64,000 nt of DNA from contig QANZ01041992.1 of NCBI GenBank assembly GCA_003254925.1, positions 45,459-109,458 on the forward strand. The letters are read 5' to 3'. The notes beneath the pieces are model-generated. The model did no database searches and was not told the origin of the DNA. It worked only from the letters and a program-made list of their open reading frames with translations. A program made the translations under genes and the position numbers. Positions 23,640 through 32,749 of the stretch are shown here, piece by piece (position 1 is the stretch's first letter; each line of letters begins with the position of its first letter). This DNA comes from Chamaecrista fasciculata (lineage: Eukaryota > Streptophyta > Magnoliopsida > Fabales > Fabaceae).

Positions 23640-24390
23640 TGATCTCTCCCATCTTCTTCCTCCCGCACACTTCACAGTCCCGCCGGGCCAACTCGTCGGA
23701 AACCACCGTTTCCGGCGTCTTTTTCGGCAATACAACCACCGATCCGCATCGGTTCGATGAGAGAACGAGATCTGTGGAAACGAATTTGCAAAATCGTAGA
23801 GGTTAACGCGAGTCGGAGAGTTGGAACGATGGATGAAAGTGGTGGAGCGAGAAGTGAAAGTGATGAGAATGAGGATGTTGTATCTGTCGGATTCGATTGG
23901 TAGCCATATCAGAAGTTAGATTTTGCAAATTCCGTGGATGAAGATGAAACAAATAATCTATGTTCTCAATTCGTTATACGTTGGGTATCTCAAATTCTGT
24001 CCGATAGAATGAGGATGCTACCTTCTCGATACAAATAATCTATGTTCTCAATTACTATATGAAAAGAACAAAGTTAGATTTGTTCTCAGGGGTATCTCAA
24101 ATTAAAGTCAAGAGGAAGTCGAGAGGATGAAGATGAAACAAGAAGAAGATGATGCGCTTCATTTCTGGATCTTTCGCCATAGGAGAGAGAGAGGGAGAGA
24201 GATAGATTTATGCCAAATTGGAAAAAAAATTTGGGTCCGCGTGCGTTAAATTTTTCTCTCTCATCTGATGCGAATCGGTGCACCGATTTTCTTCGCTGGT
24301 GCACCGAATGTCGACAAGTAGAAGACACTTTAATCCTTGTTGGTGCACCGTTTCGTAGGCAAAAAATGAAACGGTGCACCGATTCGGAAA
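23640..24390. other. GC-rich island with palindromes, no recognised gene
   Basis: Coding-like base composition around 23660-23900, then partly duplicated phrases (ATAATCTATGTTCTCAATT at about 23956 and 24035) and a (GA)n-like run near 24183-24203. A 22-bp word here (about 23835-23856) also occurs inside the family B element at about 2123-2144. It may be a captured or degraded host fragment. No intact protein is visible. Confidence 0.4.
24273..24381. repeat. Four copies of a GGTGCACC palindrome
   Basis: GGTGCACCG occurs at 24277-24285, 24298-24306, 24342-24350 and 24373-24381. The first is embedded in the perfect 16-bp palindrome AATCGGTGCACCGATT (24273-24288). Confidence 0.9.
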
Positions 24391-25218
24391 AACATCCCTC
24401 AACCTACTCACAAAAATAATCAAGATTTCACGCTTTTCAAGGCAAACAGTAACATTTTTGTTTTTTTTCAAAACAACAATCACATCCAAACACACTTTTA
24501 TTATAATCAAATCACACCTTACTTTTTCTAACTTTTTCTTCCATTTATACCCCTATACAATTTATCAATTTCCTTACTTTTTATCCACCTACCACAATCA
24601 TTACATACCCATTTTAATAATTTCACACCAAATAATCAACAATCATCCAAATTGATTATAATCAAACCATGATTATAATCAAAACAAATTTTAAAAAAAA
24701 CGGAAACGAACTGACCCTAGTCACTGCTCACATAATAATTTCATACATCATAATAATTATATATACTGACAATATAATATGAGCTAATTTTCTTTTGCTT
24801 AAATTTTCCCTGAATTAATAATTTATAATAAAAAATTTCTCTCACTAAATATTTAACACAACAACATTTTTAAATCTTAAACATGAAACCCTTAGTTAAA
24901 TTAAATTAATCACTAACTAATTAACCCAGGTACTCAATAGTAATCAATTTATCTTTGTTTAGTTAATTTATAAAATAACAAAGGTAAATTACAAGGTAGN
25001 TTTAAAATATAAATGATTAAATATCTCTAGTAATTGTACATTTTAAAAAACATGAAGAATCAAAACTGACATAGGTATTAAATACTCTGGTTGCAGATTG
25101 ATTGTATGCTAACTTAGCTTGGCTTGTTGTTATGAATGTTAGATATGAGCATTTCTCAGTTCTCACTGATAGAAACATTGATTTGTTGCATTTATCAATT
25201 GGGAATGTTTACAACATT

Positions 25219-25264
25219 ATTATAGTATCATATTTTTTTTTGGCCAAAATTATAGTATCATATT
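25219..25264 (-). mobile_element. Ultra-short poly(A) retroposon insertion 2
   Basis: ATTATAGTATCATATT at 25219-25234 and again at 25249-25264 flanks only a T-run followed by GGCCAAA. On the minus strand this is TTTGGCC plus poly(A), the same tag as insertions 1 and 3. Confidence 0.78.
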
Positions 25265-25587
25265 GAAAATTAAACTTTATTACTATATAGTTCATTTATA
25301 TAATAATAATAATAATAAAATATTATTTTAACTGAAATCTAATATTAATAAAAGATTAAATTATGCGACTCCTTTTAAAATTCTATTCATTATATATGAT
25401 ATACTATGATTTGATCTTATCGTAATTAACTACTCCATATCTCCCGTAATACGAACTTGGTCAAGCATATATAATTTGCCACTTTTTAATAACCACTTAT
25501 TACAACAAATTAGGTAATAATCAGTGAGGATAAGTTTGTTCTTATATATCAACTCTCCTTAAAAATCTTACTTAAATTTTCTTATTT

Positions 25588-25633
25588 AAAGATTCATAGG
25601 TTTTTTTTTTTGGCCTGAAAAGATTCATAGGTT
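25588..25633 (-). mobile_element. Ultra-short poly(A) retroposon insertion 3
   Basis: AAAGATTCATAGG is repeated on both sides of a T-run plus GGCCTGA. It lies a few bases from the LINE insertion site; the LINE's own duplication overlaps the right-hand copy, so two retroposition events hit almost the same spot. Confidence 0.75.
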
Positions 25634-25687
25634 ATCTTTTTTTTTACTTGAAACGGAAAAAACTAGAACCACAAAAAGACAGAAAAA

Positions 25688-28600
25688 CTAAACAGGGACC
25701 AATCTGGGTAAAGCAACCCCAGCAAGGTCATCCTGAAGAAAGGGGATACAAATATGGGGAGGATTGTCTAACACAACCAACTGAAAACCCGAATTCATAG
25801 CAAACGAAGCTAAGGAGTCAGCAACACGATTAGCTTCACGATGAGTATGCGTCAAGCGGACATGCCAAGTCCTTCCCTGTAAATTCCTGATCCTGTTAAC
25901 AATGTTGTAGAAAGGATGAGTCACATCACAACCTCTAGAAATCAACTTCACAGCCACCATAGAATCACTCTCAATCCACAGATGATGGAAACCCATGTCC
26001 CAAGCAATGCTTAAACCAGTGTAGATGCCCCATAATTCAGCCCCCAAAACAGAGCCCGTCCCGAGATTCCTGGTGAAGCCTTGGATCCAGTTGCCGCTGC
26101 AGTCTCTAAACACACCTCCACATGCAGTACGGTTGCCTCCCTCCACGCAAGCACCATCCGTATTGCATTTAATCCAGTCAACATCCGGATACTGCCAGCT
26201 AATGTGTTTTTCCACACGACAAAGACGAGCTCTCACAAGGCTAATATTGCAGTTTTGGATACTCCTCACATGCTGCCAGACAAACCGAACAAGGTTACTG
26301 TCATTTAAAACCTCAGAAGCAAAAATAGCGTTATTTCTGTTCCTCCAAATGCTCCACACAGTGACAGCGAAAACGCTTTGCCAGTCCATATCATTCCACA
26401 TACATTTTTTACGTAGGTTATATGTCATCCAAGTTCTCACATCACCTTGCATGAAGGAACTCCAATCCCTCTGCGGAACCAGCAACTTCCACACCGATTG
26501 GGCTTTCTCGCAATCCCGAACGGCGTGAATAACAGACTCATCCCCGCTGTTACATCGTTGGCAAGTGCTCGACACACACATACCTTTCCTAACTCTGTTT
26601 TCATTAGTGAGTAACTTGCCTTTAGCAGCTAACCAAACGCATGTTTTGATCCGCTGAGGCCCTTGCCACTTCCAAATGAGGGACCAAAAATCATCTCTAG
26701 GATTTGACACATTGGCATCAAGAGAATGGTACGCACTATTAACACTAAAAAGATTATTCTTACTCAATCTCCAAACCACAACGTCATCGTCATTTTCATT
26801 CGAAGGCGGAAGAGTGGCAGCAAGCTTCATCAGAATACCAGTTGGGAGGAAAGGACGAAGCTCATCCCAACTCCATTCTCCGGCAGCTGAGACATAAGAA
26901 CAGACCTTCCTGTCAAGGTCTATATCCGGAATAGTGTTCTGAGCATAGTGTAACAGCGGTCTGTTATCCAACCAAGTGTCAGTCCAAAAGTTGGTAGAAA
27001 CACCGTTACCGATTTGCCATTTAATGTCGTTAAGAACATTGTTCCAAACCTTGCGGATTCCCCTCCAAGCATTAGATTCAACATTTTTCTTCACCACTAT
27101 CGGAATAGCACCATCCCCACAATTATATTTGGCTCTCAGGATGCGAACCCAGAGTTTATCTTTTCTAGTGATTAATTCCCACCCAAGCTTCATCATAAAA
27201 GCGGCATTCATTTCCTTGGAGGATTTTAGTCCCAAACCACCATTATTTTTAGGACAAATAACACTGTCCCAAGCCACGAGATGAGGCTTCTTGCTGTCAT
27301 CCTTCGAACCCCAAAGGAAAGATCTACTCAACTTATCAATCTCCTCACATATGCTAGTAGGAAGAATAGAAGACTGCATGTAGTATATAGCAATGGTATT
27401 AAGGACCGATTGGACTAAAGTAGCACGGCCAGCAAAAGATAGCTTTTTAAGATTCCACACGCTAAGTCTCCGTCGGATTTTGTCCACAATGAAGCCATAA
27501 GTATTCCTGTTTACTCTGCTATGATGCAGGGGAAGACCAAGGTATTTCCCTAAGTTGCCGGAAAGAGCGAAGCCAGACTCTCTACTCAACTCAGTCTTAA
27601 TGTTATGATTAGTATTATGAGAACAGAAAAAAGTTGTTTTCTCAATACTAACCTTTAATCCTGAGCAATTGCAGAAATTATCCAAACAACTCTTAATATT
27701 CATAATTTGGTCTAAAGTAGCATACCCGAAGAGAAATAAATCATCTGCGAAGAAAAGATGAGAAATTTGAGGCCCCGTTCTCGATAATTTAATAGGCTTC
27801 CAAGCTCCCGAAGAGATAGAGTCGTTTATCACATGTCCAAGACGTTCCATACACAGAACAAAAAGGTACGGCGAAAGCGGGTCCCCTTGCCGTATGCCCC
27901 TCCCCATCTTAAAGGAATCTGTGAGAGTGCCATTCCACAAAATTCTCATACTGGCCGAAGAAACACACTTCATGATGATGGCAGTAAAATTCTGAGAGAG
28001 CCCAATGCGAGCAAGAGTGTCCTCCAAGAACTTCCAATTTACTCGATCATACGCTTTCTCAAGGTCAACCTTAATCGCCATGATACCCTTATTCCCCTTC
28101 TTCCTTTCCATAAAATGCAGGACTTCCTGTGCTATAATAATATTATCAGTGCTCGTTCGTCCACCCACGAAGCTGGATTGAGTGTGACTTACAAGGAAAT
28201 CCATATAATTCTTCAAACGGAGAGCAATAATTTTGGTGATGATCTTGAAGATAACGTTACACAGAGATATAGGGCGAAATTGTCTGATAGTCTCCGGGTT
28301 ATCCACTTTCGGAATCAAAACCAACACCGTGTCATTCACTCCTTCAATCAGGGAAGGGTCCAAAAAACAGTTCTTAATGAAAGTGCAGACAGTCTTACCA
28401 ATAGTTCCCCAGCTATGCTGAAAGAAAGCTACATGAATACCGTCGGAACCTGGAGCTTTCGTAGGTTCCATGCTGAAGAGCGCATTTTTAACATCATCAT
28501 CAGTTATTGGAGCTTGAATTTCCCCCAAAGCATGCTCAGAAAGAATTGGAAACATATTAGTAGTGTTCAGATCGGTCCTTATAACATTCTCATCCTCAGC

Positions 28601-29848
28601 ATACAGGTTCGTGAAAAATGTGACAGCAATCTCCTTAAGTCTATCTTGGTCAGTTTCCCACTCCCCATTATCACCCAACAGCATTTCAACCAAACATTTC
28701 CTCTGTTTCGTTTTCACATAAGAATGGAAAAAATGAGTATTCTTATCACCAAGTTGGAGCCAATTACAATTAGCCTTCTGATGCCAAAAAATTTCTTCTT
28801 GGATCAGGATGTCATCATACTCCTTCCACAGATCCCTCTGAAGGTTTAATAACTGAGTATTGGGATTATCTCCCAAACTTCTGTCTATCCCTTCCAACCG
28901 TCTCAAAATACGATTCTTCTTGTAGAAAATATTCCCAAACACCGTTTTATTCCAAACCTTGACTTCAGCTGTAAACTTTTTAGAGGCCAATACCCAATCA
29001 TCGTCTTTGTCCCAGTAGTTATTCACAAAGCTTGAGAAGTCTTCGTGAGTGTGCCAGGCAGTCTGAAACTTGAATAACTTGGTCCGATTGGAAACATCAT
29101 TATCAAGCCTATTAATACTGAGGAAAATAGGCCTATGATCAGATTTCAGTTGGTTCAGGTGGAAAAGAGAGTAGCTGTTGAAAACATGAGTCCACGGAAT
29201 GTTAACAAGGCACCTATCAATCCGTTCCCACACTGTACCATTACTCCAAGTGAACTTCGGCCCAACAAATCCAGCATCCATCATTGAACACGTGTCCACA
29301 CAGCCCCTGAACTCATTCATGCTTTGCATATTTGGCCCAGCGCCACCTTTCTTATCCTCACAATCCAAATAGGAATTAAAATCACCTATCCAAGTCCACG
29401 GAGTATGTTGAAGCCGAAGATTAAGGTCCACCAAGTGCTCCCATAATAATCTCCTTTCCAACAGTCTCGGGCTACCGTAAATACAGGAAACAAAGAAACT
29501 AACTTCTTTTTTGGTGACATGCACAGTACTACACTGCTTCATCTCCTCAAAAGAGGAAATAGAAATGTTACCCGAATTCCATAATAACCAGATCCCTCCG
29601 GAGAAACCAGTAGCATCAATCCTCCAACTACTATCAAACCCCAGCTTATCAATGACCTTCGCAGCTTTAGCCCCACTACAACGAGGTTCCAAAATTGCAA
29701 AAATGTCCACGTTTCTATCACGGCACATATCATGAATCAAGCGGGGAAAAGTTCTACTCATAGCTCCCCTACTATTCCAACAAATCATATTTACACTAGT
29801 CATAGGAAACAAAAAGATGAATACAACAGACCCAAAACACCACAACAA
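25688..29848 (-). CDS. LINE ORF2: endonuclease, reverse transcriptase, RNase H
   Basis: 1386 codons from the first ATG; the sequence typical of these proteins begins at Met16 (MTSVNMICWNSRGA), which may be the real start. Order of parts: apurinic-type endonuclease (about 16-245, with LEPRCSG, GDFNSYLD, SDHRPI); reverse transcriptase (about 480-780, with KVDLEKAYDRVNW, GIRQGDPLSP and the catalytic FADD near 699); a zinc-binding zf-RVT segment (about 1030-1115, CQRC...H...C); and a C-terminal RNase H (about 1220-1355, with TDGA, GAELWG, ESDS and NRVADSLA supplying the acidic residues). The first ATG lies a few bases after the ORF1 stop. Such proteins nick the target and copy their own RNA there. 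No stops or frame breaks are seen, so it may still be active. Confidence 0.95.
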   Translation of the reverse strand: MLWCFGSVVFIFLFPMTSVNMICWNSRGAMSRTFPRLIHDMCRDRNVDIFAILEPRCSGAKAAKVIDKLGFDSSWRIDATGFSGGIWLLWNSGNISISSFEEMKQCSTVHVTKKEVSFFVSCIYGSPRLLERRLLWEHLVDLNLRLQHTPWTWIGDFNSYLDCEDKKGGAGPNMQSMNEFRGCVDTCSMMDAGFVGPKFTWSNGTVWERIDRCLVNIPWTHVFNSYSLFHLNQLKSDHRPIFLSINRLDNDVSNRTKLFKFQTAWHTHEDFSSFVNNYWDKDDDWVLASKKFTAEVKVWNKTVFGNIFYKKNRILRRLEGIDRSLGDNPNTQLLNLQRDLWKEYDDILIQEEIFWHQKANCNWLQLGDKNTHFFHSYVKTKQRKCLVEMLLGDNGEWETDQDRLKEIAVTFFTNLYAEDENVIRTDLNTTNMFPILSEHALGEIQAPITDDDVKNALFSMEPTKAPGSDGIHVAFFQHSWGTIGKTVCTFIKNCFLDPSLIEGVNDTVLVLIPKVDNPETIRQFRPISLCNVIFKIITKIIALRLKNYMDFLVSHTQSSFVGGRTSTDNIIIAQEVLHFMERKKGNKGIMAIKVDLEKAYDRVNWKFLEDTLARIGLSQNFTAIIMKCVSSASMRILWNGTLTDSFKMGRGIRQGDPLSPYLFVLCMERLGHVINDSISSGAWKPIKLSRTGPQISHLFFADDLFLFGYATLDQIMNIKSCLDNFCNCSGLKVSIEKTTFFCSHNTNHNIKTELSRESGFALSGNLGKYLGLPLHHSRVNRNTYGFIVDKIRRRLSVWNLKKLSFAGRATLVQSVLNTIAIYYMQSSILPTSICEEIDKLSRSFLWGSKDDSKKPHLVAWDSVICPKNNGGLGLKSSKEMNAAFMMKLGWELITRKDKLWVRILRAKYNCGDGAIPIVVKKNVESNAWRGIRKVWNNVLNDIKWQIGNGVSTNFWTDTWLDNRPLLHYAQNTIPDIDLDRKVCSYVSAAGEWSWDELRPFLPTGILMKLAATLPPSNENDDDVVVWRLSKNNLFSVNSAYHSLDANVSNPRDDFWSLIWKWQGPQRIKTCVWLAAKGKLLTNENRVRKGMCVSSTCQRCNSGDESVIHAVRDCEKAQSVWKLLVPQRDWSSFMQGDVRTWMTYNLRKKCMWNDMDWQSVFAVTVWSIWRNRNNAIFASEVLNDSNLVRFVWQHVRSIQNCNISLVRARLCRVEKHISWQYPDVDWIKCNTDGACVEGGNRTACGGVFRDCSGNWIQGFTRNLGTGSVLGAELWGIYTGLSIAWDMGFHHLWIESDSMVAVKLISRGCDVTHPFYNIVNRIRNLQGRTWHVRLTHTHREANRVADSLASFAMNSGFQLVVLDNPPHICIPFLQDDLAGVALPRLVPV

Positions 29849-29852
29849 GCTC

Positions 29853-31679
29853 CTAGAGATTGTTCGTGTAGATCCTCACCACACCCGGAAGATCTAACGA
29901 TCCCTGGCCAAGCTCATTAAGCCGTTTCTCCTCAATTCTCTTGAGTTGATCTAACTCATCTTGCTCTGACCACTTATCACTGGGTCCAGGAAGGAGAGAA
30001 GGAGAAGTTAGAGCCTTAGAAGATCCGTCCACAACCTCCCCACTCTGTTTTTGCACATTATTCCTGACGTTCTTCACTGCCACATTGCTAATATTAGTCA
30101 GCGGCCCAACACGACTAACAGTACGTGAGCCTTGATCCATCTTCTTCTTAGGACTCGAATTGGACTTCCCCACATGGGCTTTCGAATGGGATAGACCATT
30201 CTGAGCTGCCAGATCAGTCCGCTTCCTCCTGCCTTGGGCCTGCTGATCGTGGGCCCGTGTAGATGTCTCCCCCACCTTAGCCACTTCCACCTTAGCAACC
30301 TGATGGCCCACCAAAAGAGCTTCCCTCTTATTAGTCACCATCGGGTCAGCATTAGCAGCTGATTTGTCCACATCATTACCTCCCCCATAAAAATCTGAAT
30401 CTTCCTCCATATTCGCCAGCATATCATATTTATTTCCACTTAGTTTTTTCTGTTTCGTCATTCCCGCGTCATCATTAGTTACCACAACCATCTTGCCTTT
30501 AATTTTCGCTGAATCAGCGCCAGAAAATCCTTTCCCGGATTTGTTGCCTCGATTCCGTCTCTGTGGTCTCTGCGCAATCATCCATGAACCGAAATTTTCG
30601 GTTGTTGTTTCCGTTGCCGACGAAGTATTGCCGGTGGGCATCACCGCCACAACACCAGCACCATGGACATGGCCCTGTGAAGCTCCCTGATCACTTTGTT
30701 GATGAACCACATGAGGGCAAGCATCTTGATTATGCCCATACCTCCCGCAACCAAAACAAATCAAAGAAAGTCCCTCATACTCCACCTTGTACTCTGTTTT
30801 CCTGACACGCACTTTGGGGACCAAAGTCATGTTTAAATTCACCTCAACACAGATACGGGCGAACTTTCCCCGTTGGATCACAGCCAAACCATTAACTCCG
30901 GTATTCTCTTTGATGGTATGAATATCCACCCTTAAGGAACGACCGATGAAATTTCCAAGTTCCCACAATATGTGTTTCTCATAATATTCAAAAGGGAGCC
31001 CTGAGATTCTAACCCAAACCGCCTGCTTCTGAATATTATCCACATTCGTATTGAACTCCGGTTTCCATCTTTGGCATTGCAGATAATGGCCAGCAATCAT
31101 CCAGGGGCCACCCTCCAGAGCAAATTGAAAATCTCTGTCTTCTGTGAATCTCACTGTCCAGTAGTTGTTGGGCATATCAATCACTTCATATTCCCCGTGT
31201 GGGTTCCATATCTTCTGTAGGCGACCCAACAGAAATTTATAGCCAACCTCCAAACCCATAACCTTAATAATCAGTGATTTGCGCCAAGGTTTACATAGAG
31301 CAATTCTTCTTTCCCTACTAATGTCCAAACCAGGGCATAAAGGGTTAGAATTCTTCTCCTTCGTGACATCCCCATCCTCTTCCTCCTCATCCTCAGAAAG
31401 ATCATCATTTTCCAGCATTGCATCATCATCAGGCGCATAATAGCTGTGGTGAGATCCATTAATCCCACGAAAAAGATCCCTGTATGACACCATTGTTCTA
31501 ACAGGGTTAGCCTTACTCCCATCCTCCCGTCCTTCCACTGCAGGCTTTTCACTCATCGGTTCGTCTATGATCTCTATCACCTTGTCTTCCCCCTTCGCTT
31601 TCTTATTACTCCTCTCCAGTTGATCTTTTTCATCCTTACGTAGTTCCTTCAATGACTCTTTGCCGCTGTCGCCGTTCAT
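29853..31679 (-). CDS. LINE ORF1: RNA-binding protein with DUF4283 and zinc knuckle
   Basis: 608 codons, uninterrupted. An acidic N-terminal part (poly-E/D about 85-105) is followed by a DUF4283-type domain (about 133-206, with GRLQKIW and ALEGGPWMIAG). A CCHC zinc knuckle follows near 308-321 (CFGCGRYGHNQDAC, spacing C-x2-C-x4-H-x4-C), then a low-complexity basic tail. Plant L1 ORF1 products of this type bind LINE RNA. It lies directly upstream of ORF2 with only a few bases between, so ORF2 is probably translated by reinitiation or from the same RNA by another unusual route (inference). Confidence 0.92.
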   Translation of the reverse strand: MNGDSGKESLKELRKDEKDQLERSNKKAKGEDKVIEIIDEPMSEKPAVEGREDGSKANPVRTMVSYRDLFRGINGSHHSYYAPDDDAMLENDDLSEDEEEEDGDVTKEKNSNPLCPGLDISRERRIALCKPWRKSLIIKVMGLEVGYKFLLGRLQKIWNPHGEYEVIDMPNNYWTVRFTEDRDFQFALEGGPWMIAGHYLQCQRWKPEFNTNVDNIQKQAVWVRISGLPFEYYEKHILWELGNFIGRSLRVDIHTIKENTGVNGLAVIQRGKFARICVEVNLNMTLVPKVRVRKTEYKVEYEGLSLICFGCGRYGHNQDACPHVVHQQSDQGASQGHVHGAGVVAVMPTGNTSSATETTTENFGSWMIAQRPQRRNRGNKSGKGFSGADSAKIKGKMVVVTNDDAGMTKQKKLSGNKYDMLANMEEDSDFYGGGNDVDKSAANADPMVTNKREALLVGHQVAKVEVAKVGETSTRAHDQQAQGRRKRTDLAAQNGLSHSKAHVGKSNSSPKKKMDQGSRTVSRVGPLTNISNVAVKNVRNNVQKQSGEVVDGSSKALTSPSLLPGPSDKWSEQDELDQLKRIEEKRLNELGQGSLDLPGVVRIYTNNL

Positions 31680-31724
31680 CCTTCGCTTTCTTTCGCCGCG
31701 TCTTTTTTACATAGGTTATCTTTT

Positions 31725-32749
31725 AATAATTAATATATACTCTTTTAATAATTTTGTATTATTTTGTAAGCATTCATCTAAGTAAAATTAAGATTTATCA
31801 TTATATCAATATATTAATGAAAATAATACTAATGAAATATTTAAGAGTTTTTAAAACATTAATGAAAAATGATTGTAATACTAATTAAGAAAATCCTGAA
31901 TTGACAAAAAAAAAAGGATTTTTAAAAAGTCTTTTTAAGAAGTTATTTTTTTTTATGAAAAATTCTTTTTGGGTCTTTTTAAGTCTTTTCATTAACTAAT
32001 TACAATTCTTTAACTCCAATCCAGTGGCTAATGTGGTTATCTCTTTAATTTTCATGTGATTTTGGGTCTATTCAGAGACAGCAAAATGAAAAAAAAACCA
32101 CTGACAAATGGGGACACCGACATGACAAAATTTTAGAAGTTATTATATTTATCTTTACTTTTTTATTATTTTGAAATTAGAATTATTTAATTTTATAATT
32201 TAAATTAGAATTAATACTTGCTCGAATTAAAAAATTAGGATGATGGTATAATTCTCCGAACCCTTTTTTTTTTAAGTCTACTAATGAGTAATTATACCAT
32301 CATCCTAATTTTTTATAATTCTCTCATCTATTTATTTTTAAATTATGTTTTAAAAATAGAACAAAACCAGTTATTATTATTTTCTAGAAGTTATCACTTT
32401 TTTTAAATTTTAGATTATAATAATATATTTTAATTAGTGTCCTTAATCATTTTATCAGAAAAACTCATAATATAAACCCCTCTTGGCAAAGCTAAGGGAA
32501 GATGTATATATCTATATATATAAATATATATCAAAAAGGATATATATATATATATCAAAAAGGATATGCTTTGGGGTTGCTTTGTCATAGGAAAAAATTT
32601 CATCCGTTTGCTTTCAATACATAACAGCAAGCTCGCTTGCAGCATCTGATCAATTTATATATATAGTTCCATCGATCATATATTATATATATAGCTAGGA
32701 ATCTTGGAAGTATATACATATATATATACATAGAAAAGGTAAGATATAT
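31725..32749. other. Upstream region of the ERD6-like gene
   Basis: AT-rich. It has short T/A runs and a (TATA)n-like stretch at about 32500-32560 with a repeated ATCAAAAAGGATAT phrase. The proximal promoter and 5' leader are probably here. No other gene seen. Confidence 0.5.

Larger units (their letters stand above)
25641..31709 (-). mobile_element. Full-length-looking L1-type LINE, both ORFs open
   Basis: CATAGGTTATCTTTT at 25626-25640 and 31710-31724 is a perfect 15-bp target-site duplication. The element ends (minus strand) in a short A-run of about 9. It carries ORF1 (29853-31679) and ORF2 (25688-29848), both uninterrupted. The 5' leader before ORF1 is only about 30 nt, so a small 5' truncation is possible. 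The perfect duplication and open frames imply a recent insertion. It points away from the ERD6-like gene, about 1 kb upstream of that gene's start codon. Confidence 0.93.

Noticed and set aside
27833-28849. 338-codon open frame on the plus strand inside the LINE
   Set aside because: It lies antisense to the reverse transcriptase of ORF2, has no recognisable domain and is a by-product of that coding sequence.
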